Of a stretch of 5,380 nucleotides of DNA, positions 1 to 5,008 are shown piece by piece. The notes beneath the pieces were generated by a model that worked only from the letters and a program-made list of their open reading frames with translations, ran no database searches and was not told the origin of the DNA. The DNA is from Psychrilyobacter sp. (GTDB lineage: Bacteria; Fusobacteriota; Fusobacteriia; Fusobacteriales; Fusobacteriaceae). The translations under genes and the position numbers were made by a program. Within the stretch, counting starts at the first letter, position 1. Each line of letters starts with the position of its first letter. The stretch covers positions 1-5,380 of the forward strand of contig JAUXGP010000134.1 in the NCBI GenBank assembly GCA_030621995.1, written 5' to 3'.

Positions 1-240
1 AATGGTTGTAAAGAACGCTATCATAAATAGATCTTTTAATGTCCCGTCAAAACTAAATTCAAAGGTATTGCTATAATGTCCAATCAGAGTTATTATTGCA
101 AACAATATCCCTCCTATAACCGGTACCGGTATAAAAAACCTCTTTAAAATTCCTGCCTTTTCTCTAACTAATTTACCTACTAACAATACAACAATCGCCA
201 TAAACAGCGTTGCAATATTATCCATTTCAAACACTTGCAT
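1..240 (-). CDS. gltS: Sodium/glutamate symporter GltS, N-terminal 80 residues (partial at left edge)
   Basis: This encodes the N-terminus of an ESS-family Na+/glutamate symporter of the inner membrane, which imports L-glutamate with sodium. The visible protein begins MQVFEMDNIATLFMAI. It shows three hydrophobic stretches, at about residues 8-24, 36-54 and from 70 on. It also has the basic/hydrophobic linker and the IPVPVIGG segment after the first helix, which match the GltS pattern IPEPVAGG. The family is about 400 residues long, so about four fifths lies beyond the window edge. The start is the ATG at 238-240, preceded by a G-rich Shine-Dalgarno (AGGGGGG at 246-252) with 5-base spacing. 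In the mRNA, GUGAC/GUCAC arms (266-270 and 242-246) could form a weak hairpin around this site. The gene follows glmE on the same strand, so it probably supplies substrate to the glutamate mutase. Family assignment is confident; only the N-terminus was seen. Confidence 0.88.
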   Translation of the reverse strand, partial: MQVFEMDNIATLFMAIVVLLVGKLVREKAGILKRFFIPVPVIGGILFAIITLIGHYSNTFEFSFDGTLKDLFMIAFFTTI

Positions 241-284
241 TGTGACCCCCCTGTTATCTTATAGTGTCACTCTCCCCTTTATCT

Positions 285-319
285 TTTCAAGAAAAGGCAG
301 ATTATATATCTACCCTTCC
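285..319 (-). terminator. Possible weak intercistronic terminator or processing hairpin between glmE and gltS
   Basis: The minus-strand transcript has arms at 308-319 and 291-302 around a 5-base AUAUA loop. The inner seven pairs (GGUAGAU with AUCUGCC, one G-U) are followed by UUUUCUU. Extending the stem by five more pairs, two of them G-U, would consume most of that U-run. It begins 31 bases after the glmE stop, where a terminator is expected. The short, interrupted U-tract suggests partial termination or an mRNA-processing/stability element that lowers gltS relative to glmE. Seen in sequence; function inferred. Confidence 0.35.
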
Positions 320-349
320 ATTAAAAACTTTGTAACTGAATCTTATTTA

Positions 350-1807
350 TTATTTTCCTTCTGGTCTTCCGATTAATTGGCCTTTTCCTACAGCAAATAT
401 ATCATCTACTGTCATTTGGAAGCTGACCTCTCTTTCTTCATAGTCTGCTCTTTTTTGTAATTCAGCTCTATTGAATGCCTTGATCTCATCTGTAAATGGG
501 ATATTTCCACACTCTAAGTATCTGATTCTACCTATGTTGTCTCTAGCCGGCAACATCTTCCCTGCATTTACCTTAGCTGGTGCGAATGGAATATCGATTA
601 CCCCTTGTTTAACTGCTTCGATAGTACCAATAGCTAAGTCTCCATTTCCAAGATCGTAGACCTTGTCCATGATACACTTGATCTCTGCTTTTATTTGCAT
701 AATCTCTGTTGTTAATTCTTCAGAGTCTGGTAATGTCTGTCCGTCCAATAAGTTTAATACCATCTTAGTTGCTTTAATTCCATTGGCGTTGGCTTCCTTT
801 GTAGGGATTCCGATAGCTTCATGGGTAGTCTTTACGATTACCTTAGTTGCTCCTGCCAATCTGGCTGCAGATGCTCCATTTGAGATTACACCAAAAGCTT
901 TAGATTCGTCTTCCGGGAATCCTCCCATCCATTGATGGAAAACTGTAGTTAACTGCATATTTTCATATCCAAACTTTGCACAGTATTCCTCAGATAACTC
1001 AGATAAAGTTCTGATAGCAGCTACATCCTGGATTAAGTTCCCGCATTGTCCATATCCTAAAGTGATACTCTTAACTCCCTGCTCAGCAGCTAATAAACAT
1101 TCTATTATTTGTACAGCATTTGAAATCGATGCCGGTACTAATGTTCCTGTTAATGGTCCGTAAGGTTCTCTATTGATAGAAACACCTTGCTCTTCGTACC
1201 ATCCAACTAATCTATCTACATACTGCCAGTCTCTTATTGTTCTTTCCATAGATACAGACTTAGCATATGGTAAGTTATATGATATTCCCCCACCTTCATA
1301 TGAAGTCCATCCAGCTGCCATTGTGATCTCAGCCAATAATCTTGCATCTGGAGTTCCGTGTCTTACTTGTAACGGCTTGTCTACCTCATTTAATACTCTC
1401 TTACACCCTACAACACCATAGTTTACACCTGGGAAACCGTTTAATAATGATCTTCCTGCTTTTTCCGATTCTTTAATTCCTCTTTCACACTCTTCATATC
1501 TGTTTAATCTGGTATACGAATCTATAGTTGATGGTAATAAATCTGCTCCACCCTCTTTATCCAAAAAGTTTAATAACTCTATATGTTCATTTAATAATGC
1601 TACTCCTGCTCTTGGTTGTGCTAATGTTTTTCCATTTTGCTTGGCTGTCCATAATTTTTTAGCAAAGTTTTTATGTTCAGGCAGTTCTTTTTGAAATTTA
1701 ACACCTTCAGCTAAGTCTACCTCTTTACCTGTAGGCCATTGTCTTAAAACTTCCTCTCTTATTTTAAAAAATTCTTCCTCTGTCCATTTTTTATTTTTAA
1801 TATTCAT
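350..1807 (-). CDS. glmE: Glutamate mutase epsilon (catalytic) subunit GlmE
   Basis: This is the large subunit of adenosylcobalamin-dependent glutamate mutase (methylaspartate mutase, EC 5.4.99.1), a cytoplasmic enzyme. It makes (2S,3S)-3-methylaspartate from L-glutamate by a radical carbon-skeleton rearrangement. The 485 residues match the family length (about 483). Residues known from the Clostridium cochlearium enzyme fall at identical numbers: the substrate-binding 'arginine claw' R66 (AQPRAG), R100 (SYTR) and R149 (LQVRHG), plus E171 (SYEGG), Y177, Y181 and K326 (VIVKTT). The TIM-barrel core is therefore intact and should be active. The start ATG at 1805-1807 has GGAGG at 1817-1821 with 9-base spacing. 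It begins 17 bases after the mutL stop, so it is the third gene of the glmS-mutL-glmE transcript. The stop is TAA. No frameshift or missing catalytic residue is seen. Confidence 0.97.
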   Translation of the reverse strand: MNIKNKKWTEEEFFKIREEVLRQWPTGKEVDLAEGVKFQKELPEHKNFAKKLWTAKQNGKTLAQPRAGVALLNEHIELLNFLDKEGGADLLPSTIDSYTRLNRYEECERGIKESEKAGRSLLNGFPGVNYGVVGCKRVLNEVDKPLQVRHGTPDARLLAEITMAAGWTSYEGGGISYNLPYAKSVSMERTIRDWQYVDRLVGWYEEQGVSINREPYGPLTGTLVPASISNAVQIIECLLAAEQGVKSITLGYGQCGNLIQDVAAIRTLSELSEEYCAKFGYENMQLTTVFHQWMGGFPEDESKAFGVISNGASAARLAGATKVIVKTTHEAIGIPTKEANANGIKATKMVLNLLDGQTLPDSEELTTEIMQIKAEIKCIMDKVYDLGNGDLAIGTIEAVKQGVIDIPFAPAKVNAGKMLPARDNIGRIRYLECGNIPFTDEIKAFNRAELQKRADYEEREVSFQMTVDDIFAVGKGQLIGRPEGK

Positions 1808-1824
1808 TAATGTGATCCTCCCAA

Positions 1825-3237
1825 TTAAACTTTCTCAAGATATTTTTTCATTATTCTTACTGCCATATCTGGATTTTCTCCTGCAAGGAGTCCCATAGCC
1901 GATAATATATATGTACTGTCAATTAAATAATTTGGTGATCTAGGCAATAGATGTACAGGCTGTTCTTTATTAAATTCCCCTGCTTTTAATATATTTTTAG
2001 GATCTTTACTGTGCACCAGTACTCCGCCTGTCCCAATTACGTATTTGACATCTAAAAGATCTTTCCCATGCTGGTAATACATTACTCCCATTGGGGTAAA
2101 TACACTCTCTAACCACCCGCAATGTCTTATCATTGCAATCTCTGTCCCCGCTCCTGCCATAGCCTCATCAAAAAATATCTCTTCCGGTGTTTGTGGAACC
2201 ATCATTATATTTTCATGTCTGTGGTTACAGTGAGCTTTTACATCGATCTCTTTATGGTCATCGTTTAAATATTTTCTTATTTTTTTTGTTCCTGCTGCCT
2301 CCAATAATGATAGTGCAGAGTATCTCATTCCGAGATCTCCTTCAACTGTCCTTTTAGCAAAAGGTTCTTCCAAACCTTTTGGAATTACCCCTGCATTACT
2401 TGGATCTCCCTCTGCCAATGAATGGATATCCGTTGTAGCACCACCTATGTCTACAATCATTAAATTTCCTAATCCTTCTTCATCGTCACTGCCAATTGCC
2501 AGTACCTCTGCTGCTTTCAATACAGCTGCCGGTGTAGGCATAAGTATTCCAGATATAAAATCTTCAGCATTTTTCATCCCTTTAGCTTCTACTATCTTTG
2601 TCATGAATATTTTTCTTATGGCTTCCCTTGTTGGTTTTTCATTTATCTTATTCAATTTCGGCATAACATTTTCTGTTACTATATAATCTATATTCGCACC
2701 TTCAAATATTTCTATAATCTCATCGGTAGCACTTTTGTTTCCTGCCAGCAATACCGGTATATCTATCTTTACATCTGCTATTAATTTAGCATTGTGTATT
2801 ATACATTTTTTATTCCCGCCGTCTGTTCCACCTGCTAACAACAGTATATCGGCATTTGAATTTTTTATCTCTTCAATCTCGCTTCTATTCAATTCATAGG
2901 AGTAAGTCTTCATAACCCTGGCTCCTGCACCTAGGGCAGCTTTTTTAGCGGCATCTGCTGTAAGCTCTGGCACAAGTCCAATGGCATACATCTTTAAACC
3001 GCCGGCAGCCGAAGAACAGGCTATTTTTTTTATAAAATTAATCTTATCAAACTCTATCTTCTTCTCTTCTTCTATCCATAATTTAAGTTTTCCATATGCT
3101 TTTTTAAAACCTATCATTATGTCATCTTCAACTGTAGTTATGTCTTTAGCAGTAGCCAGTATCTCTTCAGTCTCTAGATCAACTGCTGTCAATTTAGTAT
3201 AGGTACTCCCAAAGTCAATCAATAAGTAGGCATTCAT
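1825..3237 (-). CDS. mutL: MutL/GlmL, ASKHA-fold ATPase-like protein of the glutamate mutase operon
   Basis: This is a 470-residue GlmL/MutL-family protein, unrelated to the mismatch-repair MutL. It is encoded between the two mutase subunits in many glutamate fermenters. It is thought to act as an ATP-dependent chaperone or reactivating factor exchanging damaged B12, by analogy with diol dehydratase reactivases; this role is less established than that of its neighbours. Actin/Hsp70-type nucleotide-binding motifs are visible: phosphate-1 DFGSTYTK at residues 8-15, [12 protein letters not shown] at about 133-144, phosphate-2 DIGGATTD at 263-270, and GTGGVLVHS at 402-410. I chose the ATG at 3235-3237 over the in-frame GTG codons at 3246 and 3243. 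AGGAG (3246-3250) lies 8 bases before the ATG and overlaps the first GTG, and the protein then starts [15 protein letters not shown], which places the phosphate-1 motif as usual. The gap from glmS is 18 bases, so the genes are co-transcribed. Confidence 0.94.
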   Translation of the reverse strand: MNAYLLIDFGSTYTKLTAVDLETEEILATAKDITTVEDDIMIGFKKAYGKLKLWIEEEKKIEFDKINFIKKIACSSAAGGLKMYAIGLVPELTADAAKKAALGAGARVMKTYSYELNRSEIEEIKNSNADILLLAGGTDGGNKKCIIHNAKLIADVKIDIPVLLAGNKSATDEIIEIFEGANIDYIVTENVMPKLNKINEKPTREAIRKIFMTKIVEAKGMKNAEDFISGILMPTPAAVLKAAEVLAIGSDDEEGLGNLMIVDIGGATTDIHSLAEGDPSNAGVIPKGLEEPFAKRTVEGDLGMRYSALSLLEAAGTKKIRKYLNDDHKEIDVKAHCNHRHENIMMVPQTPEEIFFDEAMAGAGTEIAMIRHCGWLESVFTPMGVMYYQHGKDLLDVKYVIGTGGVLVHSKDPKNILKAGEFNKEQPVHLLPRSPNYLIDSTYILSAMGLLAGENPDMAVRIMKKYLEKV

Positions 3238-3245
3238 TTCCACCA

Positions 3246-3250
3246 CTCCT
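3246..3250 (-). promoter_or_regulatory. Ribosome binding site that decides the mutL start
   Basis: AGGAG on the minus strand, 8 bases upstream of the ATG at 3237. The more upstream in-frame GTG at 3246 shares its first base with this site and so could not be served by it. This supports the shorter 470-residue protein. Confidence 0.75.
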
Positions 3251-3255
3251 AATTT

Positions 3256-3702
3256 TTATAGTGCGTCATCTTCCATATTCATTGCAGGTATCATTCCCAA
3301 ATCTTTTTTTATATCTTCTGCTGTAACTTCAATAGGAGTTCCCGGTCTATATACTCTGTCAAATCCCATATCTAAGAATCTTTGATTTACATCTTCCCAA
3401 ACTTGCTTTCCTACTACGATGTTTCCCCCAACATATAATTTCACATCTTGTAATCCAGCTTCATTACATTTTTCTTTAAAACCTTGGCAGTCTAATTCTC
3501 CATGACCATATAATGAAGAGATGATGATTGCATCTGCATCTGTTTCTACTGCTGCATTTATAAAGTCTTCTTGTGGTGAGATAACACCTACATTGATTAC
3601 ATTAAACCCTTGCTGCGTTAATACGTGATCAATGATCTTATTTCCAACTGCATGACAATCCGATCCAATTACTCCGATTACTATAGTCTTTCCATTTTTC
3701 AT
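3256..3702 (-). CDS. glmS: Glutamate mutase sigma (B12-binding) subunit GlmS
   Basis: This is the small cobalamin-binding subunit of glutamate mutase (EC 5.4.99.1); with GlmE it forms the active sigma2-epsilon2 enzyme. The Rossmann-like B12 domain is complete. The base-off/His-on signature D15-x-H17-x-x-G20 (SDCHAVG) supplies the lower axial histidine ligand to cobalt. S62-x-L64 (SSLYGHG) and G92-G93 (VGGN) line the dimethylbenzimidazole tail pocket. At 148 residues it is about 11 longer than the 137-residue clostridial protein, with an acidic tail ending MEDDAL after the usual DLGM end. The start ATG at 3700-3702 has GGAGG at 3709-3713 with 6-base spacing. It is the first gene of the operon; a proximal promoter lies at 3743-3770 and a terminator further upstream at 3798-3851. 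It is not the aminotransferase also called glmS. Confidence 0.97.
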   Translation of the reverse strand: MKNGKTIVIGVIGSDCHAVGNKIIDHVLTQQGFNVINVGVISPQEDFINAAVETDADAIIISSLYGHGELDCQGFKEKCNEAGLQDVKLYVGGNIVVGKQVWEDVNQRFLDMGFDRVYRPGTPIEVTAEDIKKDLGMIPAMNMEDDAL

Positions 3703-3742
3703 TTTTGACCTCCAAAAATTGTTTTTAGTTTTCTGATTTCTC

Positions 3743-3770
3743 TTTATAAAACTATTCTAATCAATTTCAA
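3743..3770 (-). promoter_or_regulatory. Proximal promoter of the glmS-mutL-glmE operon
   Basis: On the minus strand, the -35 box TTGAAA (3765-3770) is separated by 16 bases from the -10 box TATAAA (3743-3748), predicting a start near 3736 and a leader of about 34 bases before glmS. It lies downstream of the 3798-3851 terminator, so it can supply the operon independently of upstream transcription. One ATTCTAAT copy falls in its spacer. Box matches are good but not perfect, and AT-rich DNA yields chance matches. Confidence 0.5.
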
Positions 3771-3884
3771 GAAAAATTACAATATATGGAAATATTCAAA
3801 AAAAAAATACCAAAATATACTAATTATACACTTAGTATATAGTTGGTATTTACCTGATTCTAATTTTTCTTATACAATTCTAAT
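3754..3884. repeat. Three ATTCTAAT repeats upstream of glmS
   Basis: Plus-strand copies lie at 3754-3761, 3857-3864 and 3877-3884 (ATTAGAAT on the minus strand). Two are exactly 20 bases apart, and the third is in the spacer of the proximal promoter. They could be half-operators for a regulator of the glutamate mutase operon, or chance in AT-rich DNA. Confidence 0.3.
3798..3851 (-). terminator. Strong rho-independent terminator between the chorismate-synthase-like gene and glmS
   Basis: The minus-strand transcript has a long stem-loop. The outer arms AAAUACCAA/UUGGUAUUU (3843-3851 and 3805-3813) and inner arms AUAUACUAA/UUAGUAUAU (3832-3840 and 3815-3823) give 18 base pairs around an 8-base loop, broken only by a small 2x1 internal loop. 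An unbroken run of 10 T on the minus strand (3798-3807) forms the end of the stem and the U-tract. No such T-run follows on the plus strand, so it acts leftward. It lies about 200 bases after the upstream stop codon. It may end that gene's mRNA, or act as an attenuator of a longer glmS leader. No clear competing antiterminator sequence was found, which favours simple termination. Confidence 0.8.
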
Positions 3885-3974
3885 ATAATCGTTTTTTGTC
3901 CACTAAACCTTCATTTCGTTTGATAACACCACACGTTGTAATAATAAACTTTCTTTCCTATCCTATTCCAAATA

Positions 3975-4003
3975 ATAATAAGCATTGATTATATATATAT
4001 CAA
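3975..4003 (-). promoter_or_regulatory. Distal candidate promoter upstream of the terminator
   Basis: On the minus strand, TTGATA (3998-4003), a 17-base spacer and TATTAT (3975-3980) give a good sigma-70-type match. Its predicted start near 3968 would give an RNA of about 170 bases ending at the 3798-3851 terminator: either a small RNA or a leader needing read-through to reach glmS. The -35 lies in a repeated ATCAAC/GTTGAT element (3999-4004 and 4023-4028). Long alternating AT runs nearby make a chance match possible. Confidence 0.35.
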
Positions 4004-4048
4004 CTTTTCACTTTCCTTATATGTTGATCCATTTTCGTTGTTAAAATA

Positions 4049-4729
4049 CTATAACAGTACTATGGATAAAACGGAATCTACTACTACATCTCTCACCCCT
4101 GCTAAACATGGGATGATATTATTTTTCTTCATATGAGGACCAAATGTTACCAGTATTTTATTCTTACTCAGCTCATACTCTTTTGCATTTGATCGGCTGT
4201 CTTTTACACCATTGCCAAATTGAATAGCGCTGACTTCCTCCATAAGATTATGAATAACCCATGAAAACTCATCTTTAATAGAATTTAAATCCAAGTTATA
4301 TGGCAGGGTGCATTCCACCACTCCTCCTATGGAGTCATTTGTCCCCAACATTTTTTGAATAGCTATGGTTATATATTCCTTATTCTGCTCCGCTGTATTT
4401 ATCCCACCTATTTCCATAGCTAATGCTTTCAATTCATATGGTATATGTTTTTTTGCTATGGTTCCAGCTAAAACTACAGCCGACAACTCATCTCCATACA
4501 GATATTCAAAGATAATGTCTTCTCCGGTAGTCATCTCATCTTTTATTCCCTGCAGTACATCGATCTCTTCCCTGGGATCCACTGTGACCCCTTCCATCTT
4601 TCTCCTGTGCAGGTCCATTCCAAAATCTGTAGGAGTAATCGATATTCCTTTTTTTGCTCCTCCTACCCTTAATTTCACCCCATTTTCTATCTTCTCTATC
4701 TCCACTGTCATATTTTTACCAAATTTCAT
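4049..4729 (-). CDS. Compact chorismate-synthase-like protein lacking the catalytic loops
   Basis: The 226-residue protein aligns in order with chorismate synthase (about 360 residues). KGISITPTDFGMDLHRRK (27-44) matches PGIPLTEADLQHDLDRRR. DVLQGIKDEMTTGEDI (57-72) matches the ILSGVFEGVTTGTSI region. AGTIAKKHI (88-96) matches AGAIAKKYL, DSIGG (132-136) matches DSIGA, and QFGNG (170-174) matches EIGDG. FGPH (196-199) plus PCLAGVR and VLSIVL correspond to the C-terminal GRHDPCVGIR and LAIVL. Missing are GESHG (here FGKNM), the RPGHAD to YRGGGRSSAR block between about residues 78 and 81, the NHAGGILGG/KPTSSI block near 188-194, and the DP of GRHDP. With both catalytic histidine motifs and most FMN/EPSP contacts gone, chorismate synthesis is not expected. 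The start is the ATG at 4727-4729, not the two upstream ATGs, because GGAGG lies at 4735-4739. The frame is intact, with its own promoter, and diverges from the flavodoxin gene. Function unknown. Confidence 0.75.
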   Translation of the reverse strand: MKFGKNMTVEIEKIENGVKLRVGGAKKGISITPTDFGMDLHRRKMEGVTVDPREEIDVLQGIKDEMTTGEDIIFEYLYGDELSAVVLAGTIAKKHIPYELKALAMEIGGINTAEQNKEYITIAIQKMLGTNDSIGGVVECTLPYNLDLNSIKDEFSWVIHNLMEEVSAIQFGNGVKDSRSNAKEYELSKNKILVTFGPHMKKNNIIPCLAGVRDVVVDSVLSIVLL

Positions 4730-4734
4730 TTTTG

Positions 4735-4739
4735 CCTCC
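4735..4739 (-). promoter_or_regulatory. Ribosome binding site that decides the start of the chorismate-synthase-like gene
   Basis: GGAGG on the minus strand, 5 bases before the ATG at 4729. The in-frame ATG codons at 4744 and 4741 lie immediately at or before this site and have no Shine-Dalgarno of their own. Starting there would put the GGAGG inside the coding region, so the protein most likely begins MKFGKNMTV. Confidence 0.8.
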
Positions 4740-4761
4740 ATCATTTATAATTTTATGACAA

Positions 4762-4791
4762 ATTATAACATCTTTTTATAAATACCTCCAA
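4762..4791 (-). promoter_or_regulatory. Promoter of the chorismate-synthase-like gene (extended -10)
   Basis: On the minus strand there is a consensus -10 TATAAT (4762-4767) preceded by the extended -10 TG (TGTTATAAT), with a weaker -35 TTGGAG (4786-4791) at 18-base spacing. The predicted start is near 4755, about 26 bases before the ATG. This argues that the gene is expressed. Confidence 0.6.
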
Positions 4792-4815
4792 AAGTTCTAA
4801 ATAATTTTATATAAA

Positions 4816-4849
4816 TCAAGAAAAATCATATATTAGATTTTTCTCTTGA
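4816..4849. promoter_or_regulatory. Inverted repeat between the divergent promoters, overlapping the flavodoxin -35 (candidate operator)
   Basis: Arms TCAAGAAAAATC (4816-4827) and GATTTTTCTCTTGA (4836-4849) are complementary over 12 bases except for a 2-base insertion in the right arm; the inner eight bases (GAAAAATC/GATTTTTC) are perfect, around an 8-base spacer. The right arm overlaps the flavodoxin -35 box, and the repeat lies 25 bases from the -35 of the opposite promoter. That position fits an operator controlling one or both genes. A terminator is less likely, as no T-run follows either arm. Confidence 0.45.
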
Positions 4850-4874
4850 CAAAATTTATATGTTCAGATATACT
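4846..4874 (+). promoter_or_regulatory. Strong sigma-70-type promoter of the flavodoxin gene
   Basis: Perfect -35 TTGACA (4846-4851), optimal 17-base spacer and -10 TATACT (4869-4874) predict a start near 4881 and a leader of about 128 bases. It is the best promoter match in the window. Its -35 overlaps the right arm of the inverted repeat at 4816-4849, which would let a bound protein block it. Confidence 0.75.
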
Positions 4875-4880
4875 TTCAAC

Positions 4881-5008
4881 AAGCAGAAAGGTTTGAGAAT
4901 CAAAATAAAATGTTTTAATATTTTTAGATTAGCTTCGCAATATAGTTGATTAAAAAAAATTAGGAGGCCTCATAACCGTTTTGGCAAAAAAATTAAAAGG
5001 AGGACAAA
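4881..5008 (+). promoter_or_regulatory. Long flavodoxin leader with duplicated Shine-Dalgarno and a possible anti-Shine-Dalgarno
   Basis: The predicted 5' leader is about 128 bases. Near its start is a small inverted repeat TTTGA-GAA-TCAAA (4892-4904). Near its end, a first GGAGG (4963-4967) is fused to CCTC in the 8-base palindrome GAGGCCTC (4964-4971), and the true Shine-Dalgarno AAGGAGG follows at 4997-5003. CCTC could pair with either GAGG, which may tune translation. No start codon follows the first GGAGG at a normal distance, and no FMN-riboswitch conserved core was recognised. Confidence 0.3.

Larger units (their letters stand above)
3703..4048. other. 346-base intergenic region upstream of glmS: terminator, candidate promoters, repeats
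   Basis: This stretch separates the chorismate-synthase-like gene from glmS, both on the minus strand. It is extremely AT-rich and carries no credible ORF on either strand; the few short ATG-started frames (for example a 10-codon frame starting just below 4040) lack a ribosome binding site. From the glmS side it holds the glmS Shine-Dalgarno, a proximal promoter, a strong minus-strand terminator, three copies of ATTCTAAT and a distal promoter. I looked for a B12-box cobalamin riboswitch, expected given the B12 enzyme, and found none. Confidence 0.7.

Noticed and set aside
471..1421. Open frames on the plus strand at 471-659, 663-935 and 1173-1421
   Set aside because: They lie wholly antisense to glmE, lack ribosome binding sites and resemble no known protein; they are shadows of the coding frame.
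2447..3202. Open frames on the plus strand at 2447-2686 and 2981-3202
   Set aside because: Antisense shadows of mutL with low-complexity, biased composition and no translation signals.
3985..4003. TTGAT...ATCAA resembling an FNR/Crp-type site
   Set aside because: The half-sites are 9 bases apart, not the 4 needed for an FNR box, and the centre is an alternating AT run.
3703..4048. Cobalamin riboswitch upstream of the B12-dependent mutase
   Set aside because: No B12-box-like conserved sequence is visible on the minus strand; only the terminator hairpin is clear.
4049..4729. Pseudogene call for the chorismate-synthase-like gene
   Set aside because: No stop codons or frameshifts interrupt it, the deletions keep frame and fall at loops, and it has a good promoter and ribosome binding site.
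4365..4781. 138-residue plus-strand frame antisense to the chorismate-synthase-like gene
   Set aside because: It overlaps a gene with clear family similarity, a good ribosome binding site and promoter. The antisense frame has none of these.
4881..5008. FMN riboswitch in the flavodoxin leader
   Set aside because: The characteristic conserved RFN-element core segments are not present, and flavodoxin is not a usual target.
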